Assembly: GCF_900104175.1 (NCBI RefSeq)
Contig: NZ_FNIX01000001.1
Location: 186,001-250,000, forward strand
Source: Lentzea jiangxiensis
Lineage (GTDB): Bacteria > Actinomycetota > Actinomycetes > Mycobacteriales > Pseudonocardiaceae
Length of the DNA: 64,000 bases
Reading direction: 5' to 3'
The position numbers were made by a program, and so were the translations under genes. The notes beneath the pieces were generated by a model, which saw only the letters and a list, made by a program, of their open reading frames with translations, was not told where the DNA came from and made no database searches. Positions 44,811-54,086 of this stretch are shown here, in pieces (the first letter of the stretch is position 1; each line of letters opens with the position of its first letter).

Positions 44811-45556
44811 CGTTGCCGGGGGTTGAGCTGTTCCTGTTCGGCGCGGGTCGGGACGAAGCGTCAGGTGGCGATCGGGGCTTGACCTCGAGCCTCCGGCGGA
44901 TGCTGAGTCGACCGAAAAGGCCGGGCTGAAAAGCGCCGGCCGTGCCTGAGAGGGAGCATCCCGCCCCTTGAGGTAGAGCCTCAACCGCCTTCGTCGGCGC
45001 CGACCGCTACCCGAAGCGCATAGTTACAGACGGCTCGCTCCGCATCGCCACGCCAGGCTGCGTGCGTGGCCGGGCTGCGATTGCGGCTGTTCGGTTGAGT
45101 GCTCGCGCCGGGTCTGGGTGCGTGGCCGCCTCGCGTTGGCGAGTGCCGCTGGTCCCTCGCGGCTGACACCCGCTCCGCTTCCCGTGCTGCTCGCCCTGCC
45201 CTTGCCGAGGCCTGCGGTCTCACCCGCGCCTCGGCCGGCGACGCGCGGGCGGGTTCGCTCTACGGGGATTTCTGCGGGAACAACGGAGGCGGCGCAAACG
45301 TTCGCGAGCGGCGTAATGGCTGCTGGTAGCACGGAAGTGGAGGAGTTTCTACCCCGGATGGGCTAGCGTCGCGGTGAGAGATCAACGAGTTGGAACCTGT
45401 GATTGGCCACTGGGTACGGCGAGGTCGTGGTGGACTGTTAGAGTCGCGGGCTGAACCCGGATGTCCTCCGGGTTGCTTGGTCGTGGCTGCCTGCTTCGGC
45501 CTGCCAACTACCGCATGTGCCGGTCCCTGGGGGTCGGCAACGCTCAGGAGGTTCGC
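44811..45556. other. Long non-coding spacer between rplO and secY
   Basis: About 750 bases without a supported gene, in a place where rplO and secY are usually close. Weak signals: possible -10 elements TAGCGT (45364-45369) and TAGAGT (45439-45444) without good -35 boxes, and a hairpin AACCCGG/CCGGGTT (45453-45473). At least one promoter for secY-adk-map must lie here because the upstream block ends in a terminator. Confidence 0.5.
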
Positions 45557-46867
45557 GTGCTCGGCGCATTCCGCTCGGCTCTCGCGACGCCGGATCTACG
45601 CAAGAAGATCCTGTTCACGCTCGGGATCATCATTGTGTACCGGCTTGGTGCGACCATGCCCGCGCCGGGCGTGTCCTTCAAGAACGTGCGGGCGTGTGCT
45701 GAACAGCTCGAGGGCCAGAACATCTACTCGCTGATCAACCTGTTCAGCGGTGGTGCCCTGCTCAACCTGTCGGTGTTCGCGCTGGGGATCATGCCCTACA
45801 TCACCGCGAGCATCATCATCCAGCTGCTCACCGTGGTCATCCCGCGGTTCGAGCAGCTGAAGAAGGAAGGGCAGGCCGGTCAGGGCAAGCTGACGCAGTA
45901 CACGCGCTACCTGACGATCGGCCTCGCGATCCTGCAGTCGACCGGTCTGGTGGCGCTGGCGGTGCGCGGTCAGCTGTTCGGCGAGTGCGACCAGGACGTC
46001 ATCCCCAACAAGGACAGCATCTTCACCCTCATCGTGCTGGTCATCACCATGACCGCCGGTACCTCGGTCATCATGTGGCTGGGTGAGCTGATCACCGAGA
46101 AGGGCATCGGCAACGGCATGTCGTTGCTGATCTTCACCGGTATCGCCGCCCGCATCCCGGCCGAGGGCAAGAACATCCTCGACAAGAGCGGCATCACCTT
46201 CGCCCTCGTGGTCGTGGCCGCTCTGATCATCATCGCGAGCGTCATCTACGTCGAGCAGGCCCAGCGCCGCATCCCGGTGCAGTACGCCAAGCGCATGATC
46301 GGCCGCCGCATGTACGGCGGCACGTCGACGTACCTCCCCCTCAAGGTGAACCAGGCCGGCGTCATCCCGGTCATCTTCGCCTCCTCGCTGCTGTACCTGC
46401 CGGACCTGATCGTGCGCCTCACCCAGGGCTCGTCGACCGAGCCCAACTGGTTCTCGACCTTCGTCCAGACCTACCTGGTCAAGCAGTCGAGCTGGGTGCA
46501 CATCGCCACGTACTTCCTGCTCATCGTCTTCTTCACGTACTTCTACGTCGGCATCACGTTCAACCCGGACGAGCGCGCCGACGAGATGAAGAAGTTCGGT
46601 GGCTTCATCCCCGGCATCCGTCCCGGCCGCCCGACCGCCGAGTACCTCAAGTTCGTCCTGGGTCGCATCACGCTCCCCGGTTCGCTCTACCTCGGCATCG
46701 TGGCGATCCTGCCGAACCTGTTCCTGGACCTGACCGGCGACGGCCAGAACCAGAACTTCCCGTTCGGCGGCACCGCGGTTCTGATCATGGTCGGTGTCGG
46801 TCTCGACACCGTGAAGCAGATCGAGAGCCAGCTCATGCAGCGCAATTACGAAGGGTTCCTCCGCTAG
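45557..46867 (+). CDS. secY: Preprotein translocase subunit SecY
   Basis: SecY is the channel of the general secretion pathway. The 436-residue protein has ten hydrophobic segments; the N-terminus (VLGAFRSALATPDLRKKILF) and the plug/lateral gate regions are typical, with VKQIESQLMQRNYEGFL at the C-terminus. GTG 45557 follows AGGAGG (45546-45551) by five bases; the frame is open 32 codons further upstream without SecY similarity. adk follows with no gap. Confidence 0.97.
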   Translation: MLGAFRSALATPDLRKKILFTLGIIIVYRLGATMPAPGVSFKNVRACAEQLEGQNIYSLINLFSGGALLNLSVFALGIMPYITASIIIQLLTVVIPRFEQLKKEGQAGQGKLTQYTRYLTIGLAILQSTGLVALAVRGQLFGECDQDVIPNKDSIFTLIVLVITMTAGTSVIMWLGELITEKGIGNGMSLLIFTGIAARIPAEGKNILDKSGITFALVVVAALIIIASVIYVEQAQRRIPVQYAKRMIGRRMYGGTSTYLPLKVNQAGVIPVIFASSLLYLPDLIVRLTQGSSTEPNWFSTFVQTYLVKQSSWVHIATYFLLIVFFTYFYVGITFNPDERADEMKKFGGFIPGIRPGRPTAEYLKFVLGRITLPGSLYLGIVAILPNLFLDLTGDGQNQNFPFGGTAVLIMVGVGLDTVKQIESQLMQRNYEGFLR

Positions 46868-47428
46868 ATGCGACTCGTTCTCGTTGGCCCGCCCGGCGCG
46901 GGCAAGGGCACCCAGGCCGAAGTTCTGAGCCGCAAGCTCGGAGTGCCGCACATCTCGACGGGCGACCTCTTCCGGTCACACATCAGCAACCAGACCGAGC
47001 TCGGGCTGGAGGTGCAGAGCATCCTCGACGAGGGCGCTCTCGTGCCGGACTCCATCACCAACGAGATGGTGCGCAAGCGCCTCGCCGAGGCCGACGCGAC
47101 GGACGGGTTCCTGCTCGACGGGTTCCCGCGCAACGTCGCCCAGGCGAACAAGCTCGGTGAGTTCCTCGCCGTCGGTGGCCACACGCTCGACGCGGTGCTG
47201 GAGTTCCGGGTCGACGAGGACGTCGTCGTGGAGCGGTTGCTCGCCCGCGGGCGCACGGACGACAAGGAAGACGTCATCCGGCACCGCCAGCAGGTGTACC
47301 GCAACGAGACCGCGCCGCTACTGAGCTACTACGCGGACAAGGTCGTCTCCATCGACGCCGTCGGGGAGATCGACGAGATCAGCGAGCGCGCGCTGGCCGC
47401 GCTGCACTCACTGCGCGACGAGAAGTGA
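46868..47428 (+). CDS. adk: Adenylate kinase
   Basis: Converts AMP + ATP to 2 ADP. The 186-residue protein has GPPGAGKGT (7-15), ISTGDLFR for AMP binding and [10 protein letters not shown]. The LID region is short ([17 protein letters not shown]), so this is the short, zinc-free type, common in actinobacteria. Starts on the base after the secY stop; its stop overlaps the map start. Confidence 0.98.
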   Translation: MRLVLVGPPGAGKGTQAEVLSRKLGVPHISTGDLFRSHISNQTELGLEVQSILDEGALVPDSITNEMVRKRLAEADATDGFLLDGFPRNVAQANKLGEFLAVGGHTLDAVLEFRVDEDVVVERLLARGRTDDKEDVIRHRQQVYRNETAPLLSYYADKVVSIDAVGEIDEISERALAALHSLRDEK

Positions 47429-48264
47429 CAGGTGGACTGCTTGACCGGCTCCGCACTGCCATCACGGGTGGCAGCGACAGCATGAGCAAGATCGAGATCA
47501 AGACCCCCGGCCAGCTGGAGGCCATGCGCGCCTCCGGCCTGGTCGTGGCTCGGGCCCTGAAGAACGTCGTCGCGGCGGTGAAGCCCGGCGTCTCCACGTG
47601 GGAGCTCGACGAGATCGCCGAGCAGACCATCCGCGACGCCGGCGCCATCCCGTCGTTCAAGGGCTACCACGGCTTCCCGGCGAGCATCTGCGCGTCGGTG
47701 AACGACCAGATCGTCCACGGCATCCCCAGCAAGACCCAGGTGCTGGCCGAAGGCGACCTCATCTCCATCGACTGCGGTGCGATCCTCGACGACTGGCACG
47801 GCGACTCGGCCGTCACGGTCGGCGTCGGCGAGCTCTCCCCGGCGGACCACAAGCTGTCCGAGGCGACCAGGCTGTCGATGCTCGCGGGCATCGAGGCCGC
47901 GGTGCCCGGTGGCAGGCTCACGGACATCTCGTTCGCCATCGAGTCCTCGGCCCTGGAGTCGGGCGACCGCGACGGCATCGAGTACGGGATCGTCGCCGAC
48001 TACGGCGGCCACGGCATCGGCTCCAAGATGCACATGGACCCGTTCCTGCCGAACTACGGCAAGCCGGGCAAGGGGCCGAGGCTCAAGGTCGGCATGGCGA
48101 TCGCGATCGAGCCGATGCTGACGCTCGGCACGGACGACTCGCAGGAGCTGGAGGACGGCTGGACCGTCGTCACGCTCGACGGCACGCGTGCCGCGCACTG
48201 GGAGCACAGCGTCGCGATCACCGAGGACGGTCCCTGGGTGCTCACGGCCCCCGAGGAAGACTGA
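47425..48264 (+). CDS. map: Methionine aminopeptidase type I
   Basis: Removes the N-terminal methionine from new proteins. In the 279-residue reading, metal ligands are Asp116, Asp127, His196, Glu229 and Glu260, and His98 is the substrate-positioning residue. GTG 47425 overlaps the adk stop (GTGA), favouring coupled translation; ATG 47482, giving [16 protein letters not shown], is a real alternative and closer to the usual family N-terminus. A terminator follows. Confidence 0.95.
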   Translation: MTGGLLDRLRTAITGGSDSMSKIEIKTPGQLEAMRASGLVVARALKNVVAAVKPGVSTWELDEIAEQTIRDAGAIPSFKGYHGFPASICASVNDQIVHGIPSKTQVLAEGDLISIDCGAILDDWHGDSAVTVGVGELSPADHKLSEATRLSMLAGIEAAVPGGRLTDISFAIESSALESGDRDGIEYGIVADYGGHGIGSKMHMDPFLPNYGKPGKGPRLKVGMAIAIEPMLTLGTDDSQELEDGWTVVTLDGTRAAHWEHSVAITEDGPWVLTAPEED

Positions 48265-48279
48265 TCCAGGCTTGGACGT

Positions 48280-48320
48280 AGCCCCGTTCACCGCGTGCGG
48301 TGGGCGGGGCTATTTCGTTT
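48280..48320 (+). terminator. Terminator after map
   Basis: Two stacked stems: AGCCCCG/CGGGGCT (48280-48286, 48305-48311) outside CACCGC/GCGGTG (48289-48294, 48297-48302), followed by ATTTCGTTTG. Confidence 0.8.
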
Positions 48321-48358
48321 GTCACCACCGATACCGTCGAAGGTGACGAACGAGTCCA

Positions 48359-49048
48359 ATGCTTGGGGGCATTGTGGGGGTAACCCGTTTCGTCCTGTCC
48401 GCACTATTGGTCCCACTTGCCGGCTGTGCTGCCACCAAGCCGGCCACCGACTTCACCTACCAGGACGTCCCGGCCGAACGGGTCGCCGACCGGATCTTCC
48501 TCGCCGACACCATCGCGGCCGTCGAGCAGTGCTCTCCACCGTTCTCCGACGTCGTCGTCCGCCGACCGACTTTCACCGGCGCGCCACCACCCGTGGACGG
48601 CGGGTGCGGCGGTGCGATCAGGGCCGGCGCCTCGTGGGAGTACACCGACGCCGTCAGCCGTGTCACGGCGCTGCACGACACCGTGGTCCGCGAGTGGGAG
48701 GTCCTGCTCCGGTCCGGGCCCGAGGCCGCCGAGACGCGGGCGCTGACCGCGACCCTGCTGCACTGCCTCGACCGGGCCGGGTTCACCCAGCGCGGTCCGG
48801 GTGACCCCGGCCTGGAGAGCTACGGGGTCTCCCAGGGCGACGTCGCGCTCGACAACGCGGCTCAGAGGTGTTCCGACGAGACCTGGTACGGCGCCGGCAT
48901 CGCGGCTCAACGCCTGCGCACGCTGCGTTCGGTGCTCGGCAGGCACGAGGAGCAGATCAACCAGATCGCGAAGCTCCGGCCCGTCCTGGAGCGGGCAGCG
49001 GTGCCCGACGGCGGTCGCGACCGGGCCCGATTTGGGTTGCCGGAGTGA
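48359..49048 (+). CDS. Putative lipoprotein of unknown function
   Basis: A 229-residue protein with a lipoprotein signal peptide ending PLAGC (Cys23 if started at 48359). The mature part has pairs of cysteines (EQCSPPF, GGCGGA, LLHCLDR, QRCSDE) and a helical character. I recognise no family. GTG 48374, five codons in, has GGGGG close before it and may be the true start. It lies between map and infA behind the map terminator, so it is probably a separate unit. Confidence 0.7.
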   Translation: MLGGIVGVTRFVLSALLVPLAGCAATKPATDFTYQDVPAERVADRIFLADTIAAVEQCSPPFSDVVVRRPTFTGAPPPVDGGCGGAIRAGASWEYTDAVSRVTALHDTVVREWEVLLRSGPEAAETRALTATLLHCLDRAGFTQRGPGDPGLESYGVSQGDVALDNAAQRCSDETWYGAGIAAQRLRTLRSVLGRHEEQINQIAKLRPVLERAAVPDGGRDRARFGLPE

Positions 49049-49060
49049 ACTGCGTACACT
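49032..49060 (+). promoter_or_regulatory. Probable infA promoter
   Basis: TTGGGT (49032-49037), 17 bases, TACACT (49055-49060). It overlaps the end of the lipoprotein gene and gives a leader of about 105 bases. Confidence 0.5.
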
Positions 49061-49170
49061 GGTCAGGTGGCGCATCCGTCGCGCCGGTTCTGTCATGCCC
49101 TCGCAGGTGGGATCGAACCCGGCTGGCGCGCGTCCAAACGTTATTATCACCGTCACGAAACGCGGAGGAC

Positions 49171-49392
49171 ATGGGCAAGAAGGACGGGGCCATTGAGGTC
49201 GAGGGCCGCGTAGTCGAACCGCTTCCCAACGCGATGTTCCGCGTCGAGTTGGAGAACGGTCACAAGGTACTCGCGCACATCAGCGGCAAGATGCGTCAGC
49301 ACTACATCCGCATCCTCCCTGAGGACCGGGTTGTCGTGGAGCTCTCGCCCTACGACCTGTCCCGCGGGCGCATCGTCTACCGCTACAAGTGA
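49171..49392 (+). CDS. infA: Translation initiation factor IF-1
   Basis: IF-1 is the OB-fold factor that binds the A site during initiation. The 73-residue product starts [20 protein letters not shown] and ends [13 protein letters not shown], a full match to the family. A GGAGG motif immediately precedes the ATG. The frame runs open far upstream without similarity. Confidence 0.98.
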   Translation: MGKKDGAIEVEGRVVEPLPNAMFRVELENGHKVLAHISGKMRQHYIRILPEDRVVVELSPYDLSRGRIVYRYK

Positions 49393-49417
49393 CCTCCAAT
49401 AGCAGGAGACTTCAGGC

Positions 49418-49531
49418 GTGAAGGTCCAGCCGAGCGTCAAGAAGATCTGCGACAAGTGCAAGGTGATCCGCCGTCACGGCCGGGTCATGGTGATCTGCGA
49501 GAACCTGCGCCACAAGCAGCGCCAGGGCTGA
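49418..49531 (+). CDS. rpmJ: 50S ribosomal protein L36, zinc type
   Basis: A 37-residue protein from GTG to [22 protein letters not shown] and then [18 protein letters not shown]. Cys11, Cys14, Cys27 and His32 form the zinc ribbon of L36. An AGCAGGAGA ribosome-binding site precedes it. It lies 25 bases after infA, the usual position. Confidence 0.96.
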   Translation: MKVQPSVKKICDKCKVIRRHGRVMVICENLRHKQRQG

Positions 49532-49751
49532 GCAGTTCCACTCGCGCTCGTCGAGATCGTTCGATGACGCAGTAACGAGTAACTCCTCGCACCTACCGCA
49601 CGCAGGGCTTCAAGCGTGCGGACACCCCCGGATTCCAGGCCGGGGCCGGGACACCGGCTGTGAGAGCAGCCGGACACGACACACAGCGAGTCAGTCACCG
49701 GAACCGGGCGAGGAGCAGACCTGGAAGTAAACGACAGGAGTTAACCGCCAC

Positions 49752-50132
49752 ATGGCACGACTCGCTGGCGTCGACCTCCCCCGCGAGAAGCGGATGGAGA
49801 TCGCGCTCACCTACATCTTCGGCATCGGTCGTACGCGCTCCAAGGAGCTGCTCACCGCCACGGAGATCTCCCCGGACCTCCGGGTGAAGGATCTGACGGA
49901 CGACGACCTCGCCAAGCTGCGGGACCACATCGAGACGAACTACAAGGTCGAGGGTGACCTTCGCCGTGAGGTCGCGGCCGACATCCGTCGCAAGATGGAG
50001 ATCGGTTGCTACGCGGGTCTTCGGCACCGTCGCGGCCTGCCCGTTCGCGGACAGCGCACCAAGACGAACGCCCGTACCCGCAAGGGTCCGAAGAAGACCG
50101 TGGCCGGCAAGAAGAAGGCCGGCAAGAAGTAA
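49752..50132 (+). CDS. rpsM: 30S ribosomal protein S13
   Basis: S13 bridges the subunits in the head and contacts P-site tRNA. The 126-residue product starts [20 protein letters not shown] and has [20 protein letters not shown]; its Lys-rich tail is typical. AGGAG ribosome-binding site. The 220-base gap before it holds no gene. Confidence 0.98.
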   Translation: MARLAGVDLPREKRMEIALTYIFGIGRTRSKELLTATEISPDLRVKDLTDDDLAKLRDHIETNYKVEGDLRREVAADIRRKMEIGCYAGLRHRRGLPVRGQRTKTNARTRKGPKKTVAGKKKAGKK

Positions 50133-50169
50133 GACCTCGCGTCTACTGCCCTCAACTTAGGAGCTCGTT

Positions 50170-50577
50170 TTGCCACCGAAGTCCCGCACGGGCGCCGGGG
50201 TCAAGAAGATCCGGCGCAAGGAAAAGAAGAACGTCTCGCACGGCCAGGCGCACATCAAGAGCACGTTCAACAACACCATCGTGTCCATCACGGACCCGAT
50301 GGGCAACGTGATCAGCTGGGCGTCCGCCGGCCACGTGGGTTTCAAGGGCTCGCGCAAGTCCACGCCGTTCGCGGCGCAGATGGCTGCCGAGAACGCCGCC
50401 CGCAAGGCCGCCGAGCACGGCATGCGCAAGGTGGACGTGTTCGTGAAGGGTCCCGGCTCCGGCCGTGAGACCGCGATCCGTTCGCTGCAGGCCGCCGGTC
50501 TCGAGGTCGGCACCATCCAGGACGTGACCCCGCAGCCCCACAACGGCTGCCGCCCGCCCAAGCGGCGCCGGGTCTGA
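50170..50577 (+). CDS. rpsK: 30S ribosomal protein S11
   Basis: S11 is on the 30S platform near the Shine-Dalgarno helix. The 135-residue product has [20 protein letters not shown] and the terminal [16 protein letters not shown], diagnostic. The start is TTG 50170, preceded by AGGAG at 50159-50163; no ATG or GTG suits the family N-terminus better. Confidence 0.97.
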   Translation: MPPKSRTGAGVKKIRRKEKKNVSHGQAHIKSTFNNTIVSITDPMGNVISWASAGHVGFKGSRKSTPFAAQMAAENAARKAAEHGMRKVDVFVKGPGSGRETAIRSLQAAGLEVGTIQDVTPQPHNGCRPPKRRRV

Positions 50578-50600
50578 GGCACGGGGAGGAGTAAGAACTA

Positions 50601-51206
50601 ATGGCTCGTTACACGGGACCCGCGACGCGCATCTCGCGCCGCCTGAAGGTCGACCTCGTTGGTGGGGACCAGGCGTTCGAGCGCCGTCCGTACCCGCCCG
50701 GCCAGCACGGCCGCGGCCGGGTGAAGGAGTCCGAGTACCTGCTGCAGCTCCAGGAGAAGCAGAAGGCTCGGTACACCTACGGCGTGCTCGAGAAGCAGTT
50801 CGTCCGTTACTACAAGGAAGCGGTTCGTCGCCCGGGCAAGACCGGTGAGAACCTGCTCCAGATCCTCGAGGCCCGCCTCGACAACGTGGTGTACCGCGCG
50901 GGCCTCGCCCGCACGCGTCGCCAGGCTCGTCAGCTGGTCAGCCACGGTCACTTCCTGGTCAACGGCCACAAGGTGAACATCCCGAGCTACCAGGTGTCGA
51001 AGTTCGACATCATCGACGTGAAGCCGAAGTCCATGCCGACGCTGCCCTTCGAGGCTGCTCGCGCGTCCTTCGGTGACCGCCCGATTCCCGCTTGGCTGCA
51101 GGTCGTCCCGTCGAACCTGCGCATCCTCGTGCACCAGCTGCCCGAGCGCGCGCAGATCGACACGCCTGTCACCGAGCAGCTCATCGTCGAGCTCTACTCG
51201 AAGTGA
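50601..51206 (+). CDS. rpsD: 30S ribosomal protein S4
   Basis: S4 is a primary assembly protein and decoding-fidelity factor. The 201-residue product starts MARYTGPATRISRRLKVDLV and has an S4 RNA-binding domain (ARTRRQARQLVSHGHFLVNG). This is the zinc-free form (no N-terminal CxxC). Confidence 0.98.
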   Translation: MARYTGPATRISRRLKVDLVGGDQAFERRPYPPGQHGRGRVKESEYLLQLQEKQKARYTYGVLEKQFVRYYKEAVRRPGKTGENLLQILEARLDNVVYRAGLARTRRQARQLVSHGHFLVNGHKVNIPSYQVSKFDIIDVKPKSMPTLPFEAARASFGDRPIPAWLQVVPSNLRILVHQLPERAQIDTPVTEQLIVELYSK

Positions 51207-51212
51207 TCCTCT

Positions 51213-51260
51213 CCGGGCCACTGTCCACGGTGTTCGACCACTCCGGGGACGGTGGCTCGG
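51213..51260 (+). promoter_or_regulatory. Stem-loop in the rpsD-rpoA gap
   Basis: CCGGGCCACTGTCC (51213-51226) pairs with GGACGGTGGCTCGG (51247-51260) over 14 pairs with two G-T pairs. No T run follows, so it may be an RNA stability or partial-termination element. Confidence 0.5.
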
Positions 51261-51372
51261 GTCGGGTCCCGCATCGGCGCGAAGGGTGTGCCGAGTGCGT
51301 TTGCCGGTCTCCGCGACTGGCTGTTGTTGACGGCGTCAAATAGCGGGCGTCGTTGTAGAAAGGTTGAACCCA

Positions 51373-52431
51373 GTGCTGATTTCCCAGCGCCCCTCGCTCG
51401 GCGAGGAAGTGGTCTCCGAGACCCGCTCCCGGTTCGTCATCGAACCGCTCGAGCCGGGCTTCGGTTACACGCTCGGCAACTCGATCCGCCGCACGCTGCT
51501 CTCGTCGATCCCCGGTGCTGCTGTCACGAGCATCCGCATCGACGGCGTGCTGCACGAGTTCACCACGGTTCCCGGGGTGAAGGAGGACGTCACCGACGTC
51601 ATCCTGAACCTCAAGGAGCTCGTCGTCTCGTCCGAGGAGGACGAGCCGGTGACCATGTACCTGCGCAAGCAGGGCCCCGGTGTGGTGACCGCGGGCGACA
51701 TCGTGCCTCCGGCCGGTGTCACCGTGCACAACCCCGACCTGCACATCGCGACCCTGAACGGCAAGGGGAAGCTGGAGATCGAGCTCGTCGTCGAGCGCGG
51801 TCGCGGCTACGTCCCGGCTGTCCAGAACAAGCAGGCGGGCGCCGAGATCGGCCGCATCCCCGTCGACTCGATCTACTCGCCGGTTCTCAAGGTGACGTAC
51901 AAGGTCGAGGCGACTCGTGTCGAGCAGCGCACGGACTTCGACAAGCTGATCCTCGACGTGGAGACCAAGCCCTCGATCACCCCGAGGGACGCGGTCGCTT
52001 CCGCGGGCAAGACCCTGGTGGAGCTGTTCGGCCTCGCTCGCGAGCTGAACATCGACGCCGAGGGCATCGAGATCGGCCCGTCGCCGGCCGAAGCCGACAC
52101 CATTGCCGCGTTCGCGATGCCGATCGAGGACCTCGACCTCACGGTCCGGTCCTACAACTGCTTGAAGCGGGAAGGCATCCACACCGTCGGCGAGCTCGTG
52201 TCGCGCAGCGAGGCGGACCTGCTGGACATCCGCAACTTCGGTGCGAAGTCGATCGACGAGGTCAAGATGAAGCTCGTCGGCCTCGGCCTCGCCCTGAAGG
52301 ACTCGCCTCCTGGGTTCGACCCGTCCGCGGCCGCCGCCGACTACCACCCCGGTGACACGGGCTGGGGCGCCGGTGCCGGCCTGGACCCGCACGACGACGG
52401 CCAGGACTACGCGGAGACCGAGCAGCTCTGA
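51373..52431 (+). CDS. rpoA: RNA polymerase alpha subunit
   Basis: The alpha subunit assembles RNA polymerase (N-terminal domain, [20 protein letters not shown]) and binds UP elements and activators (C-terminal domain, [19 protein letters not shown]). The 352-residue product starts at GTG 51373 with an AAAGG site; TTG 51364 would add three residues. The acidic C-terminal tail after about 320 is normal for actinobacteria. Confidence 0.98.
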   Translation: MLISQRPSLGEEVVSETRSRFVIEPLEPGFGYTLGNSIRRTLLSSIPGAAVTSIRIDGVLHEFTTVPGVKEDVTDVILNLKELVVSSEEDEPVTMYLRKQGPGVVTAGDIVPPAGVTVHNPDLHIATLNGKGKLEIELVVERGRGYVPAVQNKQAGAEIGRIPVDSIYSPVLKVTYKVEATRVEQRTDFDKLILDVETKPSITPRDAVASAGKTLVELFGLARELNIDAEGIEIGPSPAEADTIAAFAMPIEDLDLTVRSYNCLKREGIHTVGELVSRSEADLLDIRNFGAKSIDEVKMKLVGLGLALKDSPPGFDPSAAAADYHPGDTGWGAGAGLDPHDDGQDYAETEQL

Positions 52432-52479
52432 CGCTCTGATTCAGAGCTAGAGGATCTCTTTCAGTTACAGGAGTAAGCG

Positions 52480-53058
52480 ATGCCCACCCCTACCAAGGGC
52501 CCACGGCTCGGTGGGTCTCCGGCGCACGAGCGGCTGCTGCTCGCCAACCTGGCGACGGCGCTGTTCCAGCACGGCCGGATCAAGACCACTGAGGCCAAGG
52601 CGAAGCGGCTGCGTCCGTACGCCGAGAAGATCATCTCGAAGGCCAAGGCCGGCGACCTGCACAACCGTCGCGAGATCATGAAGTTGATCCGCGACAAGGA
52701 CGTCGTCCACAAGCTGATCGCCGAGATCGGTCCGTTCTTCAGCGACCGTTCCGGTGGCTACACCCGCATCACCAAGACGCTGGCGCGCAAGGGCGACAAC
52801 GCCCCCATGGCCATCATCGAGCTGGTGCAGCAGAAGCTCGTCTCCACCGAGGCCGAGGCTGCGCGCAAGACCAAGTTCGCCAAGGACGAGAAGCCGGCCG
52901 AGACCGCCGTCGTCGACCAGGACGCTGACGCGCCCGAGTCCGCGACGAAGGACGCCGCCGAGGAGCCCGCCGAGGGCGCTGTCGAGGTCGACGGCGAGCC
53001 GTCGGCCGAGGACGTCAAGGCGGAAGAGGCCAAGGACGAGTCCAAGGACAAGTCCTGA
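52480..53058 (+). CDS. rplQ: 50S ribosomal protein L17 with long tail
   Basis: L17 lies at the tunnel exit. The first 120 residues are the normal L17 ([40 protein letters not shown]). Residues about 125-192 are an added Glu/Ala/Asp/Lys tail, probably disordered; similar tails occur in actinobacterial L17. Followed by truA. Confidence 0.97.
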   Translation: MPTPTKGPRLGGSPAHERLLLANLATALFQHGRIKTTEAKAKRLRPYAEKIISKAKAGDLHNRREIMKLIRDKDVVHKLIAEIGPFFSDRSGGYTRITKTLARKGDNAPMAIIELVQQKLVSTEAEAARKTKFAKDEKPAETAVVDQDADAPESATKDAAEEPAEGAVEVDGEPSAEDVKAEEAKDESKDKS

Positions 53059-53073
53059 GTCGTCTGAACGCTG

Positions 53074-53113
53074 ACGAGCCCGTCGTTCCCGTTTCCGGGG
53101 GCGGCGGGCTCGT
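53074..53113 (+). terminator. Hairpin between rplQ and truA
   Basis: ACGAGCCCG (53074-53082) pairs with CGGGCTCGT (53105-53113), loop 22 bases, then TCGTGTG. It ends five bases before the truA start codon, so it may be a partial terminator or affect truA translation. Confidence 0.5.
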
Positions 53114-53117
53114 TCGT

Positions 53118-53909
53118 GTGCGCCTCGACCTCGGGTACGACGGGACGGAGTTCTCCGGCTGGGCCCGCCAGCCCTCCCGCCGGACCGTGTGCGGGGTGCT
53201 CGAGGACACCATGTCGATGGTGCTGCGGGAGGACGTGGTCCTGACCGTGGCCGGGCGCACGGACGCCGGCGTGCACGCGTCCGGACAGGTGGCTCACGTC
53301 GACCTGCCCTCGACCGCAGACGTCGCCGGACTGCCGAAGCGGCTTGCTCGCGTGCTGCCCGCCGACGTGCGGGTCTTCTCGGCCCGTGTGGTGCCGTTCG
53401 CCTTCGACGCCCGGTTCTCGGCGCTGCGGCGGCACTACGAGTACCGGGTTGCGGATGCCGACTTCGGAGCGCATCCGTTGCGCCGGTTGGACACGCTGGC
53501 CTGGCCGCGTCCGCTGGACGTCGACGCCATGAACCGTGCGGCCGCGTTGTTGTTGGGGGAGCACGACTTCTGCGCCTTCTGCAAGCGGCGCGAAGGGGCT
53601 ACGACGATTCGTGAGCTTCAGCGGCTGGAGCTGGTGCGGTCGTCGGCAGACGGGGTCGTGACGGCGTTCGTGTCCGCTGACGCGTTCTGCCACTCGATGG
53701 TCCGGTCGCTCATCGGGGCGTTGCTGGCTGTCGGGGAGGGGCGGAAGGCCGTCGAGTGGCCTTCGTCCTTGTTGTCGCTGAGCGGGCGGGCCAGCGGGGT
53801 GGCTGTGGCTCCTGCTCACGGGTTGAGCTTGGTCCGGGTGGATTTTCCCGCGGACTCGGAGTTGGCGGCTCGGGCTGAGGTGACTCGGCGGGTTCGGACG
53901 TTGTCCTGA
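53118..53909 (+). CDS. truA: tRNA pseudouridine synthase A
   Basis: TruA makes pseudouridine at tRNA positions 38-40. The 263-residue product has the catalytic Asp49 in [33 protein letters not shown] at the start and [19 protein letters not shown] near the C-terminus. GTG start; no usable codon lies further upstream. The rplQ-truA order is usual in actinobacteria. Confidence 0.97.
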   Translation: MRLDLGYDGTEFSGWARQPSRRTVCGVLEDTMSMVLREDVVLTVAGRTDAGVHASGQVAHVDLPSTADVAGLPKRLARVLPADVRVFSARVVPFAFDARFSALRRHYEYRVADADFGAHPLRRLDTLAWPRPLDVDAMNRAAALLLGEHDFCAFCKRREGATTIRELQRLELVRSSADGVVTAFVSADAFCHSMVRSLIGALLAVGEGRKAVEWPSSLLSLSGRASGVAVAPAHGLSLVRVDFPADSELAARAEVTRRVRTLS

Positions 53910-54029
53910 CGCTGCTCTATGCCTGTTGGGGGCGCTCCGGGCTGGTGGGTCGTCTCCCTGGTGCGTTGGTGGGTTCCTGCCGCGTTGGCGGTGCTGCTCG
54001 GTGGGGACTCCCATCCGTCCCGCAAAGGG

Positions 54030-54061
54030 AGGAGCCCCCGGCGGGGGGACCGGGGGCTCCT
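54030..54061. terminator. Bidirectional terminator between truA and the protease gene
   Basis: AGGAGCCCCCGG (54030-54041) pairs perfectly with CCGGGGGCTCCT (54050-54061), loop of eight. It separates two convergent genes and could end both transcripts. Confidence 0.8.
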
Positions 54062-54086
54062 GGGAGTGGTGCGTCGCGGGTGGGGA

